Assembly (NCBI GenBank): GCA_001600415.1
Contig: BCJX01000015.1
Coordinates: forward strand, 944,269 to 998,311
Length of the DNA: 54,043 bases
Direction: 5' to 3'
From: Pascua guehoae
Lineage: Eukaryota; Basidiomycota; Tremellomycetes; Trichosporonales; Trichosporonaceae
Shown here: positions 30,397-40,847 of the stretch, piece by piece
Position numbering within the stretch: the first letter of the stretch is position 1
How the letters are laid out: every line of letters starts with the position of its first letter
Position numbers and translations under genes: made by a program
Notes under the pieces: model-generated
What the model was told of the DNA's origin: nothing
What the model saw: the letters and a program-made list of their open reading frames with translations, nothing else
Database searches by the model: none

Positions 30397-30436
30397 CCGC
30401 AGTCTTCGGACGTGGGTTCGAATCCCACTCTCGTCA
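30397..30436 (+). pseudogene. 3' half of the interrupted tRNA-Leu gene
   Basis: Begins CCGCAG and continues with the variable arm, the T arm (GTGGG-TTCGAAT-CCCAC) and TCTCGTCA, identical to the intact tRNA-Leu copies. The B box is intact. Its 5' partner is at 19386-19423. Confidence 0.85.
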
Positions 30437-30701
30437 GCAGGGGATTCAGTTCCTCATATGCCTAGCTTTTTGGAGTCTTCATGGTGCGAAGAGTCAAGAG
30501 TTCCATGAACTTGGCAAGTGTGGCAGATGCGTGAGTGCCCATGTCATTTGAGCAACCGATCGTGACAGTCGATACCGTCCTCGCATCCCAGCTCTAGCTC
30601 AAGCTCCCGCTGGCTCTAGCTTCTGCCCCCAAGCACCCAGCCGCCCTCTCGGCCACACACGGGCGGAGCGGCGACGGCGCTCGGCGTTGCTCGACAGCGT
30701 C

Positions 30702-30790
30702 GGCGAGATGGCCGAGCGGTCTAAGGCGCTGTGTTAAGGTTTAGTTTCCTCCGCAGTCTTCGGACGTGGGTTCGAATCCCACTCTCGTCA
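30702..30790 (+). tRNA. tRNA-Leu (anticodon AAG), with short intron
   Basis: Same body as the copy at 19018: acceptor GGCGAGA/TCTCGTC, anticodon stem CTGTG (30729-30733)/CGCAG (30752-30756), loop TT-AAG-G with anticodon 30736-30738, an 11-nt intron (30740-30750), long variable arm, perfect T arm, discriminator A at 30790. Differs from the CAG copy in the anticodon, the intron and one D-loop base. Confidence 0.92.
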
Positions 30791-31049
30791 GCTGGGGATT
30801 CAGTTCCTCCCAAGCCAGTATTTTTGGTCCTGCGCACGATAGTGGGTCGTGATGGCGAGGACAGTGTCGCTGTGCAAGGGTGGAGTGGTGGTTGGATGCA
30901 GGTGCCACGTGCCACAGTGTAGTGAAAGCTTGAAAGTGCCACAGCCCACGTGGCATGACGTCGTCCACAAAGTTCAAACCGGCCACCATCTACACTTTGT
31001 ACATGGTCCAGAATTCCTTCTCCCTTCTGTCCACTACACGCCAATATCA

Positions 31050-32925
31050 ATGTCCATCGCCACGCCCGCATCCCCGGCCGAGCTCCACACGCTCCAGCGG
31101 CAGTACTTTGCCCTCGTGCCGCCGTACCTCCTCCGCGTGCCGCGTGCGCGCTCCCTGGCGCACCCAGACGCACAGGCGTGGCTCGTGGGGCATATCCTCC
31201 AGCATGGGCTGCCGGCCCCCGAAGCGGGGTATGCGCGGGGGTTTTGGCGGCGCGTGCTGGGTGTCATTGAGGAGGGTGTCGGGGAGGGCGGGGAGGATGA
31301 TGTGAGTTGGGCGGGGGGGGTGTAGGTGTGTAGGGGTGTAGGGGTGCAGGGTGTAGGGGTGTAAGGTGGGGGTGTGTCTTGTGAACGGGACGAGGGTGTA
31401 CGGGGTGTGGCGAAGGATACGCGCAGAGGACAGGCGCAGGATGCGCTGCAGGAAGGCTGACACCAGGCGGTAGACGAGGCCATCTACGAGGCGGTCGCGG
31501 ACCTCATGGCCCTCGGCCCCAGCACGGGCGCGTACGTCCCCGCAAACTCTACAACACCCGCACTGACGCCAAGGCCAAAACAATCCTACAAGACGTTCAT
31601 CTACGACGTCGCCGACGCCGAGGCGAGCGTGACGCTGCTCGAGGAGCAGGTCGCGGTGCAGGCGGGCACGACGGGCTTGCGCACGTGGACGGCCGCACTG
31701 CACCTCGCGCACCATGTGCTCTACTCGTCGGATGTGCTCTTTGGGCCCAGTCCGAGCCCGGGCGGGAATGTGCCCGAGGGAAGCCGAAGCGGGAAGGGTA
31801 ACGGCGTAGGTGGGCGGATACCGCCGATCGTCGAGCTGGGGGCCGGGACGGGCCTGCTCTCCCTCGTCCTCGCGGGTCTGGGCGTGGACGTCGTCGCGAC
31901 CGATCTGGGTGATGAGGACGAAGTGGAGGGGGAGAGGCGGACGCCGTTGGGCCGCCTCAGGGCCAACATTGCGCTGAGTGAGTCACTCCTACAAACCTCT
32001 TGAGGCAACGTGCCCCAGGGTGGGAACGATGGGCAGCGAGCGTGTCCCACTAACATGCAAGACATGGACCGCACACCCCGCGCGCCACGCGCACTCGCGC
32101 TCGACTGGGCCGACGCCCTGCGTGACCCGGATGAGCGGCCGGGCGTGTGGGCCGACGTCGTGCGTCCCGTCGAGGGGAGGCGGAGGGCGGTCGTCGCTGC
32201 TGACGTGGTGAGTCTGGGGCGGGGCAAGAAGAACGCGAGGAGTCGATCTGGAAGCGAGGTGGGATGCAGGGGGACCAATATGGGAGCTTGTTCACTTGTT
32301 GAACGCGGGTCGCGAAGAGCCTGCGTCCTGTATGGCCATTGTCCTGGGGCATGCTTTACACGTGAACACGTTGGGCTTCTCATCTCCAGAGGTCTCCCCT
32401 ACTCTAGTGGACCTGTCCCACAGTCATCCGTGGTCTGCATCGGTGTACGCGTGCCCCAGCGAGGCCCGCCGGGGGCGGGCATCCCTTTCAACACTTCCCC
32501 CCTAACATACAGATCTACGACCCCACCATCGTGCCCCTCCTCGTCTCGACCATCGCCGTCCTCCTCGCCCCCAGCCCACGAGCAGACGCCAACCCAGATG
32601 CCAACCCAGACGCCAACGATCCCAGCCAACGGGATGCCCAAGCCCCGATCGCCATTGTTGCCGCGACGGTGCGCAACGAGGAGACATTTGCGCTCTTCCT
32701 CGACACTTGTGGTGGGTTTAAAGCTCAGCGACCTTTCGTCCTGGGACTTGGGGCCAATGTACCTGTACTCTACCTTTGCGCACCCGTGCTCACTGCCCAG
32801 CACAACAAGGCCTCCGCACCGAGCTCCTCCCTCTCGCCCCTATGGACCCAGCGGCGCCGACGTTCTGGGACACGGCGCTGGATGCGGGCACGCGCGTCGA
32901 GGTGGTTCGTATTAGTACACAATAG
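31050..32925 (+). CDS. EFM3: EFM3/FAM86-type protein-lysine methyltransferase
   Basis: Exons 31050-31301, 31467-31977, 32062-32207, 32513-32711 and 32810-32925 give 407 aa. An N-terminal FAM86 region (LQRQYFALVPPYLL, AWLVGHILQHG) precedes a family-16 methyltransferase: KTFIYDVADAEASVTLLEEQ, GTTGLRTWTAALHLAHHVL, the SAM-binding VELGAGTGLLSLVLAGLG with VVATDL, then LDWADAL, VAADVIYDPTIVPLLV and AATVRNEETFALFLDTC, ending ALDAGTRVEVVRISTQ. Yeast EFM3 and human FAM86A methylate a lysine of elongation factor 2 next to diphthamide. Every junction keeps phase. Intron 1 has gggtgtag minisatellite units and intron 3 a GC-rich hairpin. The assignment rests on motif order. Confidence 0.85.
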
Positions 32926-33376
32926 AGGCAGGCTGTTAGCTTCCATGTACATGTACGCCCATCCGCTGTTCGCCAGTCTCTTGGCCTCTTCTGCCCTTCA
33001 CAACTCCCTACTTGCTCTTCCCCGACTCATCTGCACGCTCGTTCGCACTTCACTCATGCTTCTGCCCGTGGACGGCCTCCATGTCACTCTTGCTCATGCC
33101 CAATGCCCTGCCTCGCTCTTGCTCATGACAACCCCATTCCGCCACACTCTTGCTCGTGCTCCATGACGCCTCTCCTCTCACGTGCTCGTCACTGTACACC
33201 AATACCAATGGTCATGCAGGATCCGCTAAGTATGTGCCTGTTAAGAATACAGTACATCAACGTGATGCATCGACTGGCGGGGCCGAGCCCTGCATCAACG
33301 CCCGATGCGTCTCGCTCTCATGCTGCTGTACGTGTCGTGCCGTACGCTGCAGAGCACCGACGTGTGGGTGACCGTC
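32926..33376. other. Spacer between convergent genes
   Basis: 3' regions of the EFM3-like gene and RPL30. A run of actcttgctcatg-like units (33050-33160) is the only structure seen. Confidence 0.5.
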
Positions 33377-34291
33377 TTAGTTGATGTCGACCTGGAGCTG
33401 AGGGTGTCAGTTGGGGCCTTTCAACTTGAAGGGGTGGTTCAACTTACGAGGTCGGAGTCACCAGCGTCCTGGATGGAGAGGACACCGACGCGGAACATGC
33501 GGCCCGACGCGGTACCGAGGTCGACGTTGGAGCCGTCGTAGTGGTGGACCGAGGTCTTCGAGCTGCAATGTTAGTTTTGTAAGGCAGGTGAACGGTCAGA
33601 CGACCGTCGTTTCCTGGCAGATGTTGCTGCTGAGAGGCAAACTCACAGCATGGCGTAGTACTCGAGCTCAGACTTGCGAAGCGGGGGGCAGTTCTTCGAG
33701 ATAAGGATGAGCTTGGCTGTTGGATGGCAAGCAAGCGGTCAAGTCGAAGAAAAATGGCGTCAGCTCGGGGAGTCCTTCTCAGCCGAAGCTCCAGCCCCCA
33801 TCACGCGTGCTGCTGTCCTCGCCCAGCCAAGGGCGACCAGAGGCTACCCTAGGGCGTGGGCTCGGATCCAGCGCGCGTCGGCGACGGTGGTTTGTTCAGG
33901 TTTTCAGGTCTTTGCAGCAGAACATTGCAGGTTGCAGGTTGCAGTCGCGGTTGCGGGACCAGTTGGGATAGATTCGAAGGGCCGCCAAAAATTGCAGCAG
34001 CACACAAGTCACACAAATGGCTTCCCAGTTGCTCTTCCGGCGGCCGCTCCTCGCCATGTTCACCGGTACACGCTCGCTCCTACACCCTGCGCCTGCTCTG
34101 CTCTGCTGCGTCCCGCTTTCCTGGTTGCTGGTTTGCCGCGCGTGCGGATGTTACTCACACTTGCCGTTGCGGAGCTGCTTGAGGGCCTGCTTGTAGCCGA
34201 GCGTGTACTTGCCCGACTTGACGACAAGCTGGAGGCGAGCGTTGATGCTCTCCGAGGCCTTGGCGGACTTGCTCTTCTTAGACGGGGCCAT
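33377..34291 (-). CDS. RPL30: 60S ribosomal protein eL30
   Basis: Exons (minus) 34291-34159, 33716-33647, 33562-33448 and 33397-33377 give 112 aa, the usual length. The sequence [71 protein letters not shown] and [20 protein letters not shown] is typical L30e, a kink-turn-binding fold in the large subunit that contacts the small subunit. The last exon (QVDIN) is inferred from a gtaagt donor at 33447; without splicing the protein would end DLVS. Intron 1 is 442 nt, far longer than the others (84, 50). In budding yeast L30 represses splicing of its own pre-mRNA; whether that happens here is unknown. Confidence 0.95.
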
Positions 34292-34721
34292 TTTTGGTGT
34301 TGGTATAGGTTGACGGATGAAGAAGAGGTAGCGACCAACGTTGTTCGTAACATGCAGCAGCCAGCAACCCAGCACCCACCAGCACGCAGGCACGCACCCA
34401 GCCACGCCTGCCGACTGAGCGAGGGGGGGATTGCCCAAAGTTGTCAAGCGGAACCAATTTCTCCATGGCAGTTTCAAAGCAGAGACGTGCTAAAATGCCG
34501 AAAACCCCGAGAGTGGCAGACATGGACATTCCACGCTCTCCGTCTTTCCGTCCCGGTCCCTGATTCAGCCCTTTGGAACTCTTGATGGCAAATGTCAAAG
34601 GCAACTCGGCCGCCCAAAGGCCGTCTCGCCGTTTGCCGTTTGCCGTTTGCCGTCGACTTGCATCTCCGCCTCCAACCTCTTACTCACCAACACACCCTCG
34701 ATACTTCATACCCGAATCACC
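34292..34721. other. Divergent promoter of RPL30 and PAM18
   Basis: 430 bp shared by a ribosomal and a mitochondrial import gene. A ccgtttg unit repeats several times at about 34629-34652 and a CT-rich leader precedes the PAM18 ATG. No coding signal. Confidence 0.6.
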
Positions 34722-35278
34722 ATGTCCGCCCTCGCTGTCGGTCTTGGAATCCTCGGCGCCGGTTTCGGCGGCCGCATGCTGTACCAGATGATGCGTGCGG
34801 GCCGCGGCGGCGCCGACAAGTGGATCAAGGGCGGCTTCAAGGCAAAGATGGACAAGGCAGAGGCGATCCAGGTCCTTGGTCTTCGGTGGGTACTAAGCGA
34901 GTAGACTGTGTGGAGGAGCTGGGGACGTTGCAGAGGTCACTGGGGAGTAGCTGCGCGTGGTCGAGCTGCTGCACCCGGTTGATCAACAACGTCTTTGGTT
35001 CCTTCAGCTCGTCCCGTAAGCCAGAAACTCGTTGCTAACGTCCAGTGAACCCCTCACAGCAAACAAGCTCAAGGATGCACACCGCCGTCTCATGCTCGCA
35101 AGTACGTACCGGAATATCGCCGGCCCTACCGTTGCTGACCCCAAAGACCACCCGGACAGGGGAGGAAGTCCATACCTCGCAGGCAAGGTCAACGAGGCAA
35201 AGGCGCTGCTCGAGTATGTGTTTGCTCTGTCGTTCTTTCGTGTTTGCTGACATTTCCAGCAAGAACGTCCGGAAGTGA
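34722..35278 (+). CDS. PAM18: Mitochondrial import motor J-protein Pam18/Tim14
   Basis: Exons 34722-34885, 35046-35101, 35147-35213 and 35260-35278 give 101 aa. A short N-terminal membrane span ([19 protein letters not shown]) is followed by a matrix J domain: [33 protein letters not shown], the HPD motif directly after an exon junction, [18 protein letters not shown] and KNVRK. It stimulates the ATPase of mitochondrial Hsp70 at the TIM23 channel, paired with Pam16. All introns have GT-AG ends and consistent phase. The ATG context caccATGt and the family-typical N-terminus fix the start. Confidence 0.95.
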
Positions 35279-35884
35279 GCCGAGGGGTTGTCTAATAGCA
35301 TTGTATTACCACCAGCATTGCGTGTCATGCACAGAGTCACCACTGAGCTGTAGCAAGTCGGCTTGTGATAGGGATAAAGTTGGGGATGTGGGAGATGACC
35401 GAGGCGGAGACGAGCCACGGGAGTAGCCGAAGTTTGCCACCGCCGCGCCGACCGGAAGAGTGGGTGTCGGATCAACAAAACATGTGCCAGTCTGCCCTGG
35501 AGAGGGCCGCTGTGCTCTGATGATGCACAGCGTGTTTTGTTGACGTATGAACGGATTTCCGACAATGCACTGCGACAGAACAACAAACGCAGCTTTCTAA
35601 TGCGGCAGCCGGCAGCCTTGGCCGGTCGAAGGATGCTTGGGGAGAGCTTTGAGAATCAACATGTATTATTACCGTAAAGTTCCTTTTCAAAATTCAATGG
35701 CCACCGTTTAAACAGAGCAGTTTCTCAGTCTACACCATTATCAAAGTCAAGTGCCTGAATGTTTTTGACATTTGGACCCCGGCGTGCCTCATGTTCAACA
35801 TTTCCAAGTGGCAAGCGACCAACTTTGAGAACAACACCCAACACCACCCAACACCACCCCCAAGCCCCAAGCCACATTTCCACC
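35279..35884. other. Intergenic upstream of DUS4
   Basis: No supported gene. The last 80 bp are CA/CC-rich (caacacccaacaccaccc) as expected for a leader. Confidence 0.5.
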
Positions 35885-37385
35885 ATGACATGGGGCGACG
35901 ACGACGACGTCACGGCATGGGACCTCCCCGAGCCCGAGGTGCTCCCCGTGCGGACCATGCTCGAGGAGCTCGAGACGGTCAACGTCCTCGCGCCGCTTGT
36001 GCGCTGCTCAAAGTGTGAGCTTGCCACACTGTTGAGCGCTGCTGACTCGCAGTACCGTTCCGCCACCTCGTGTCGCTGTATGAGACGCATGTGGGTATTC
36101 GCTAGATTGCATGCAGGCTAGGTCTGCCGATGGCCGGCCTGACCCCGCCGCCGCTGTCGTCGACATTCACTGACGGCCAGGTGACGCACACGCCCATGAT
36201 CCTCGCCGAGGAGTTTTCGCGGTCGCAGAGTGCGCGCATGAGCGACTTTACGACGTCGCGGAACGAGCGGGGCGTGTTCTGGATGGAGCCCAAGGGCAAG
36301 GGGCGGTGCGGCGGGGACGGCTCCGAGGCGGGGGCGGAGCCCGAGCCCACACCTGGTGTGACTCGGGGCGACGCCGACGGGCAGCCCGAAGCAAAGACGT
36401 ACCACGTCCCACGGGCATCTGACCGCCTCCCCCCCTCCCGCGCACCGAGCAAGACTGCACGCCTCGTGCGCGGCGCGCTCGTGGCCCAAATGGCCTCTCC
36501 GACCGCGGCATCCCTCGCCGACGCAGCCGAGCTGGTCGCCCCGCACGTCGACGGGCTGGACCTCAACTGCGGCTGCCCGCAGCGCTGGGCGTACAACGAG
36601 GGCATCGGGTGTGCGCTCCTCCGCAAGCCCGAGCTGGTCGCCGACATGGTGCGCGCAGTCCACGACCGCCTCGGGTGGGGGTGGCCTGTGAGCGTCAAGA
36701 TCCGCGTCGACCCAGACCCAAGGGCGACAGAGGTGCTCGTGTCCAACGCCGTCGCCGCGGGCGTCAGCCACATTACCGTCCACGGGCGCACGCGCCACCA
36801 GGCGTCCACCGAGCCCGTGTCGCTCGAGCAGATTGCACACGCCGTCAGTCTTGTCAATCGCCGTGTGCCCACAGTCGCCAACGGTGATCTGTGGGATTTG
36901 GGCGACGCCCACCGCATGCGCACACAGACGGGCGTGGATGGCGTCATGGCCGCAAGAGGCCTGCTTGCAAAGTGAGCATGGGCGGTCGCTCGCACACCAT
37001 GTTGAAATATCTAACCCCCCAGCCCCGCGCTCTTTGCAGGATACCAAGAGACGCCGCAGCACGCCGTCGAGAACTTTGTAAACCTCTCGGTCGACTATGG
37101 CTTCATCTTCCCCCTCTTGTGCGTTTCTCCCCCACCCGTCGCATCCTTCCCCCATTCACCCCAACCTGCACCCCCCCCCCCTCCCCCCCACACTCACACC
37201 CCAGCCACCGCCATCTCGCATACATGCTCGAATCACACATGTACAAGCCCGAAAAGACCTACTTCAACGCCCTCGCCAGCTCGGCCCAGGCAATCGACTA
37301 CCTCTCCACCCGCGGCCTCGACTTTGCGTCAAGACGAAAGGTCCCCATGTGGGACGCCAGGAGGGGCTACTCGCTCCTTGCGTAA
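35885..37385 (+). CDS. DUS4: tRNA-dihydrouridine synthase, Dus4 type
   Basis: Exons 35885-36014, 36053-36090, 36181-36971, 37023-37118 and 37205-37385 give 411 aa. FMN-dependent enzyme that reduces uridine to dihydrouridine in tRNA D loops (positions 20a/20b for Dus4). The TIM barrel shows NVLAPLVRCSKLPFRHLVSL, ETHVTHTPMILAEEF, LDLNCGCPQRWAYNEGIG with the catalytic Cys, VSVKIRVDPD, SHITVHGRTRHQ, PTVANGDLWDLGDAHRM and GVDGVMAARGLLANPALFAGY, followed by the C-terminal helical part. The codon for Leu in SKLPFR is split by intron 1; exon 2 is only 38 nt. A linker of about 50 Gly/Glu/Pro-rich residues near residues 90-140 is unusual for the family. Confidence 0.93.
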
Positions 37386-38050
37386 TGTCGTCACGATGAC
37401 GAGGGTTGGGACGTACCGCATTAGATACTCGGGACGGTGGTAGAGTCGCAGTGTGAGCACTAGCACGCGCAAACACTCGCTTGTGGAAACACTGGGGCCA
37501 GTCGTCTTGGGAACAGTAGAATCTTGTCGTTGTATATTATTGCATTGCCATCACGTTGGCGCATTCATGTTCCGCCAGACTACTGTACGCCAGAGTGCTC
37601 GGGAATGGTGTGCAGGCGCAACCCGGGGGTCGACCAACCTGTTGGCTAGATTGTTGGCTTCGACTAGCCTGTTACGTCGGTGGCGAGGTCTTCTGGTGGT
37701 TGGTGTTGAACAACTACTCATGAGAGGACCAAATCCTCTGACAAGGTTTGGCAGTTGGCAATTTAGATAGCAAGACACTCGTCCTAGTCGGAATGGGGAG
37801 CCTGGGCATGCTCTGCAAGAAGATCTGACAAAATCGCGACTGAATCCATGGGCAAACGCCAGCGAGCATGACAGACAAGACCACTTGCGTGGCAAACAAG
37901 ACCATTAGCATGACCCACAAGAACATCAGCAGTGCACACAAGAACATCTACATACAAGGCCGCTACAACGTCCTTTACGTTTCCGTCTCTAGACGACTTC
38001 TTGTTGACTGTGGGCAACGTCAGCCAAAGGTCACGTGGACTCGTGTTGTC
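37386..38050. other. Spacer between convergent genes
   Basis: 3' regions of DUS4 and the NAPE-PLD-like gene. Short repeats of acaagaacatc and tgttggctaga type (37640-37670, 37870-37950). No gene. Confidence 0.5.
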
Positions 38051-40189
38051 TCACTCTATATACAGCGTCTCGCCGATATCGCACACGACAAACGCGCCCT
38101 TGTCGCCGGGACATGCCCAATCGTTGCCGACGTTGCGGAGTCTGCGCGCGCGGCCAAACTCTACGCGCGTGGCGCGCGACTCTGGGATATCGCAAAACGT
38201 GCCCCAGTGGACGCCGAGGGAGCGGCGTGCGCGGAGATGGAGGTGGATGTCGACGCTGTCTGCGGGGGAGCAGTGCTGGCTCGATGTGAGCGTGTACTGG
38301 TCGAGGGAGAGGTTGAGGAGGGAGCGGAGGAACGGGAGCGACGAGCCAGTCGCGAGCGGGAGGAGAGCCAGGTCAATGGGCCCGTACAGCTGCCCAATCT
38401 CTGCAAACGCCGGGCAGATGGCCGTGTGGTCGTCCTCGGGCGCAGTCGCGTACCGGTACCCCGTATCGCCTCCAAAGTAGACTTTAAACCCGGTGAACCC
38501 CGACTCGTCGCTCATGCCCGGGCGCAGCGCGGCGGGCTCGTTGCCAGGGTCGACGACGCCGACGACCCAGCTGCCCCACAGCGTCGCCATCTGGTCCAGT
38601 ATGCTACGCCCCGACCGGTGCTGCGCGGGCGTGCACGCAATCTTGAGCGTCAACGCCGCACTCGGGTCAATGTACACGGGCGCCACGGGCGGGTAGCTCG
38701 TGGCCGTCGTCGGCGTGCTCGGTGCCGACGCCTCGGGGGCGGGCGTCGGCGGCACAGACGACGCGTGCAGAGACACGATTGCCTCGTTCCACCAGTCGAG
38801 CTCGGTCACGCGCGACGGCGGGATGCCGGTGCGCCAGAACCACGACCCAAGGCCGAGCGGCACAAAGAACCGGATCGTCGCCCGGTGGTGTTTCCACAGG
38901 TCGAGAATGGTATTGTAGTCGAGGTGGTCGTCTGTGATGTCAGCGTTTGGCGCTTAGACTGCCACGTAGACAACTACACAGCGCGTCTTCAACTCACAGT
39001 GGTCGTGGGAGATGCAGCAAATGTGGATAGGCGGGAGTTCGGCAACGGTACATGGTGGTGGCTGTGTCCTGGCGGGACCGGCGACTTGGGTCGGGCTACA
39101 GCGGTGTGAGAAGATGGGGTCAAACAGGACGCCGCACAGGGGCGTATCGTCGTCGTCTGCCGGGCGGTGTGTCCATGGGAGCTGGACCAGGACACTCGCA
39201 TGCCCGATCCATGTGACTGCGGGCGATTCTGTGGTTGTGGGCCAATGTGGTTCGTCCACGAGGACGGGTGGTTCTCGCCAATCCTCAATGTCGTCGGCAG
39301 TGAGGATGCGGCTCAGCTGCGGGCGCACGTAGCCGAGGGCGCCCTCTTGCTCGCTGGGGCGGAGGCGCGGCCAGTCGTCGTCCTCGTCGTATGGATTAAA
39401 CGTCATCTCGTCATCGTCGGCGTCCACGCCCTCGTCCACGTCCGAGTCTATACACACATCCCGGATCGACTGTGCCGACACGGTCGGTGGTTTTGGACTG
39501 TTGTGTTGCCCCCGCCCATTCTGGTCCTTTGCGCGCGCCTTGAACAGCGCCTTTTCAATCGTCATGACTGTCGCGCGCAACGCGTCGGCATCGTCCTCGA
39601 GCGTGTTCCGAAATTGGTACAGCTTGGTAGGGCTATCGGTCCGCGATGGCGTCCTGGACCCACTCCCCTTGCGCGATGACACCTTGGACCCGTCGACCGA
39701 CGCCGACCGCGAGTGCCCGTTTGCAGAGTCCACAGAGCCCTTGCGTGATGGCACCTTTGGCAGCCACTCGCTCCACGACCCGCTCCGCGATGGCGTCCTG
39801 ACCCCGTTCCGGGACCCGTTCCGATGCGATGACCCCGGGCGCGGACTGGCTGTCCCCTTGTCCTTGTCCTTGCTCTTCCCATTCTCATTCCCACACGGAC
39901 TCCGGCTCCCACTCCCATGACCACTCCCTCCAACGCCCCGGTTCCCCGCCACGATAATACCCGTGTTCACGCCCGGCACCGCAGATGGCAGCTGCGCAGG
40001 CGCAATTGCCGCGCCCCGCTGGAACGCGAGCCACAGGTCGCTGGGCGTCATGAATCGATACGAAGGCCAGGGGTTGTGGAAGACGCGCGGGAGAGCGCGC
40101 TCGCCCAGGTTGATCCCCTTGGGTGGCGGGCCGTGGTGCTCGTTAAGCAACCCCGGCGGCGGCGCCAGGGGCATGACTTTGGCGTGCAT
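38051..40189 (-). CDS. FMP30: NAPE-PLD/Fmp30-like metallo-beta-lactamase hydrolase
   Basis: Exons (minus) 40189-38998 and 38931-38051 give 690 aa. The fold family hydrolyses N-acyl-phosphatidylethanolamine to N-acylethanolamines; yeast Fmp30 sits at the mitochondrial inner membrane. Motifs: ITWIGHASVLVQ-type strand (VTWIGHASVLVQLPW), LFDPIFSHRCSPTQVAGPAR, the zinc ligands SHDHYDHLDYNT split by the intron, RFFVPLGLGSWFWRTGI, ELDWWNEA, PAQHRSGRS, VYFGGDTGYRY and GPIDLALLPLA, then a final HLHLRARRSLGVHWGTF. Between residues 60 and 290 lies a long Ser/Arg-rich low-complexity insert (SRNGVRTPSRSGSWSEWLP) not found in the enzyme core. Start uncertain: the frame continues upstream to 40447 with Arg/Ser-rich residues that could be a mitochondrial presequence. 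Confidence 0.85.
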
Positions 40190-40847
40190 CGTGACCGCGT
40201 CGTGGTGGAGCAGGCGGGGGCGCTGCAGGGGGTTAAAAGGGCGTGCGGCGAATGAGCGGCTGCGAACGAGTAGCGGGCGCAGTGTGTAGTGAGTGAGACG
40301 AGATACACGATGAGTACAGGATGTGTGTGCTCCACCGACCAGATGGAGTACGAAGTAGGTGAAAGTATGTCTTGACGGCGGCCGAGAGGTCGGTCTCGGA
40401 CGGCAAACGGCGTGTGTCTCTGGGCCCAACAACGGGCTAGATGACAAGCCTGTGACGACAACATGTCCGCCAACGGAAAGAGTGGCTGAGGATCACACCA
40501 AACACGTGGTAAAAGCCCTTGTCGCATCCTCCCCCTTTAACGCGCCCCGTACCCAAGTCAAGTTGGATGACGGCCATGTTTGATTACCGGGTGGGTGGCC
40601 ATGGGTGGCGCAGGTGGCGCGGCGCCCAGACGCCCAGACTCGCCCAGGCGCAAGCCGGATGCATGCATGCCTTTGCCCGCCGTGCGCGCCGTGCCCGTTG
40701 TCTGTTGTCGTCACGCGTCATATTTACGTCCAGTTTCCATCTCTTTGTCGTTTCTCTCTCATTCCCACTTTTATACACCCCACCCAACCTACCCACCTTC
40801 CTTTCAACACGTTCAACATCATTTCCTCAGCCCTCTCTACTCCCACC
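40190..40847. other. Divergent promoter of the FMP30-like gene and seipin
   Basis: Contains ggtgggtggccatgggtggc-type G-rich repeats near 40585-40625 and a ttttatac box at 40769-40776, 72-79 nt upstream of the seipin ATG, in a CT-rich leader. No gene. Confidence 0.55.

Noticed and set aside
36118..37155. 345-codon minus frame
   Set aside because: Antisense of DUS4.
38954..40447. 86-residue upstream extension of the FMP30-like protein
   Set aside because: In frame and Arg/Ser-rich, so a presequence is possible, but no homology supports it; the later ATG was kept.
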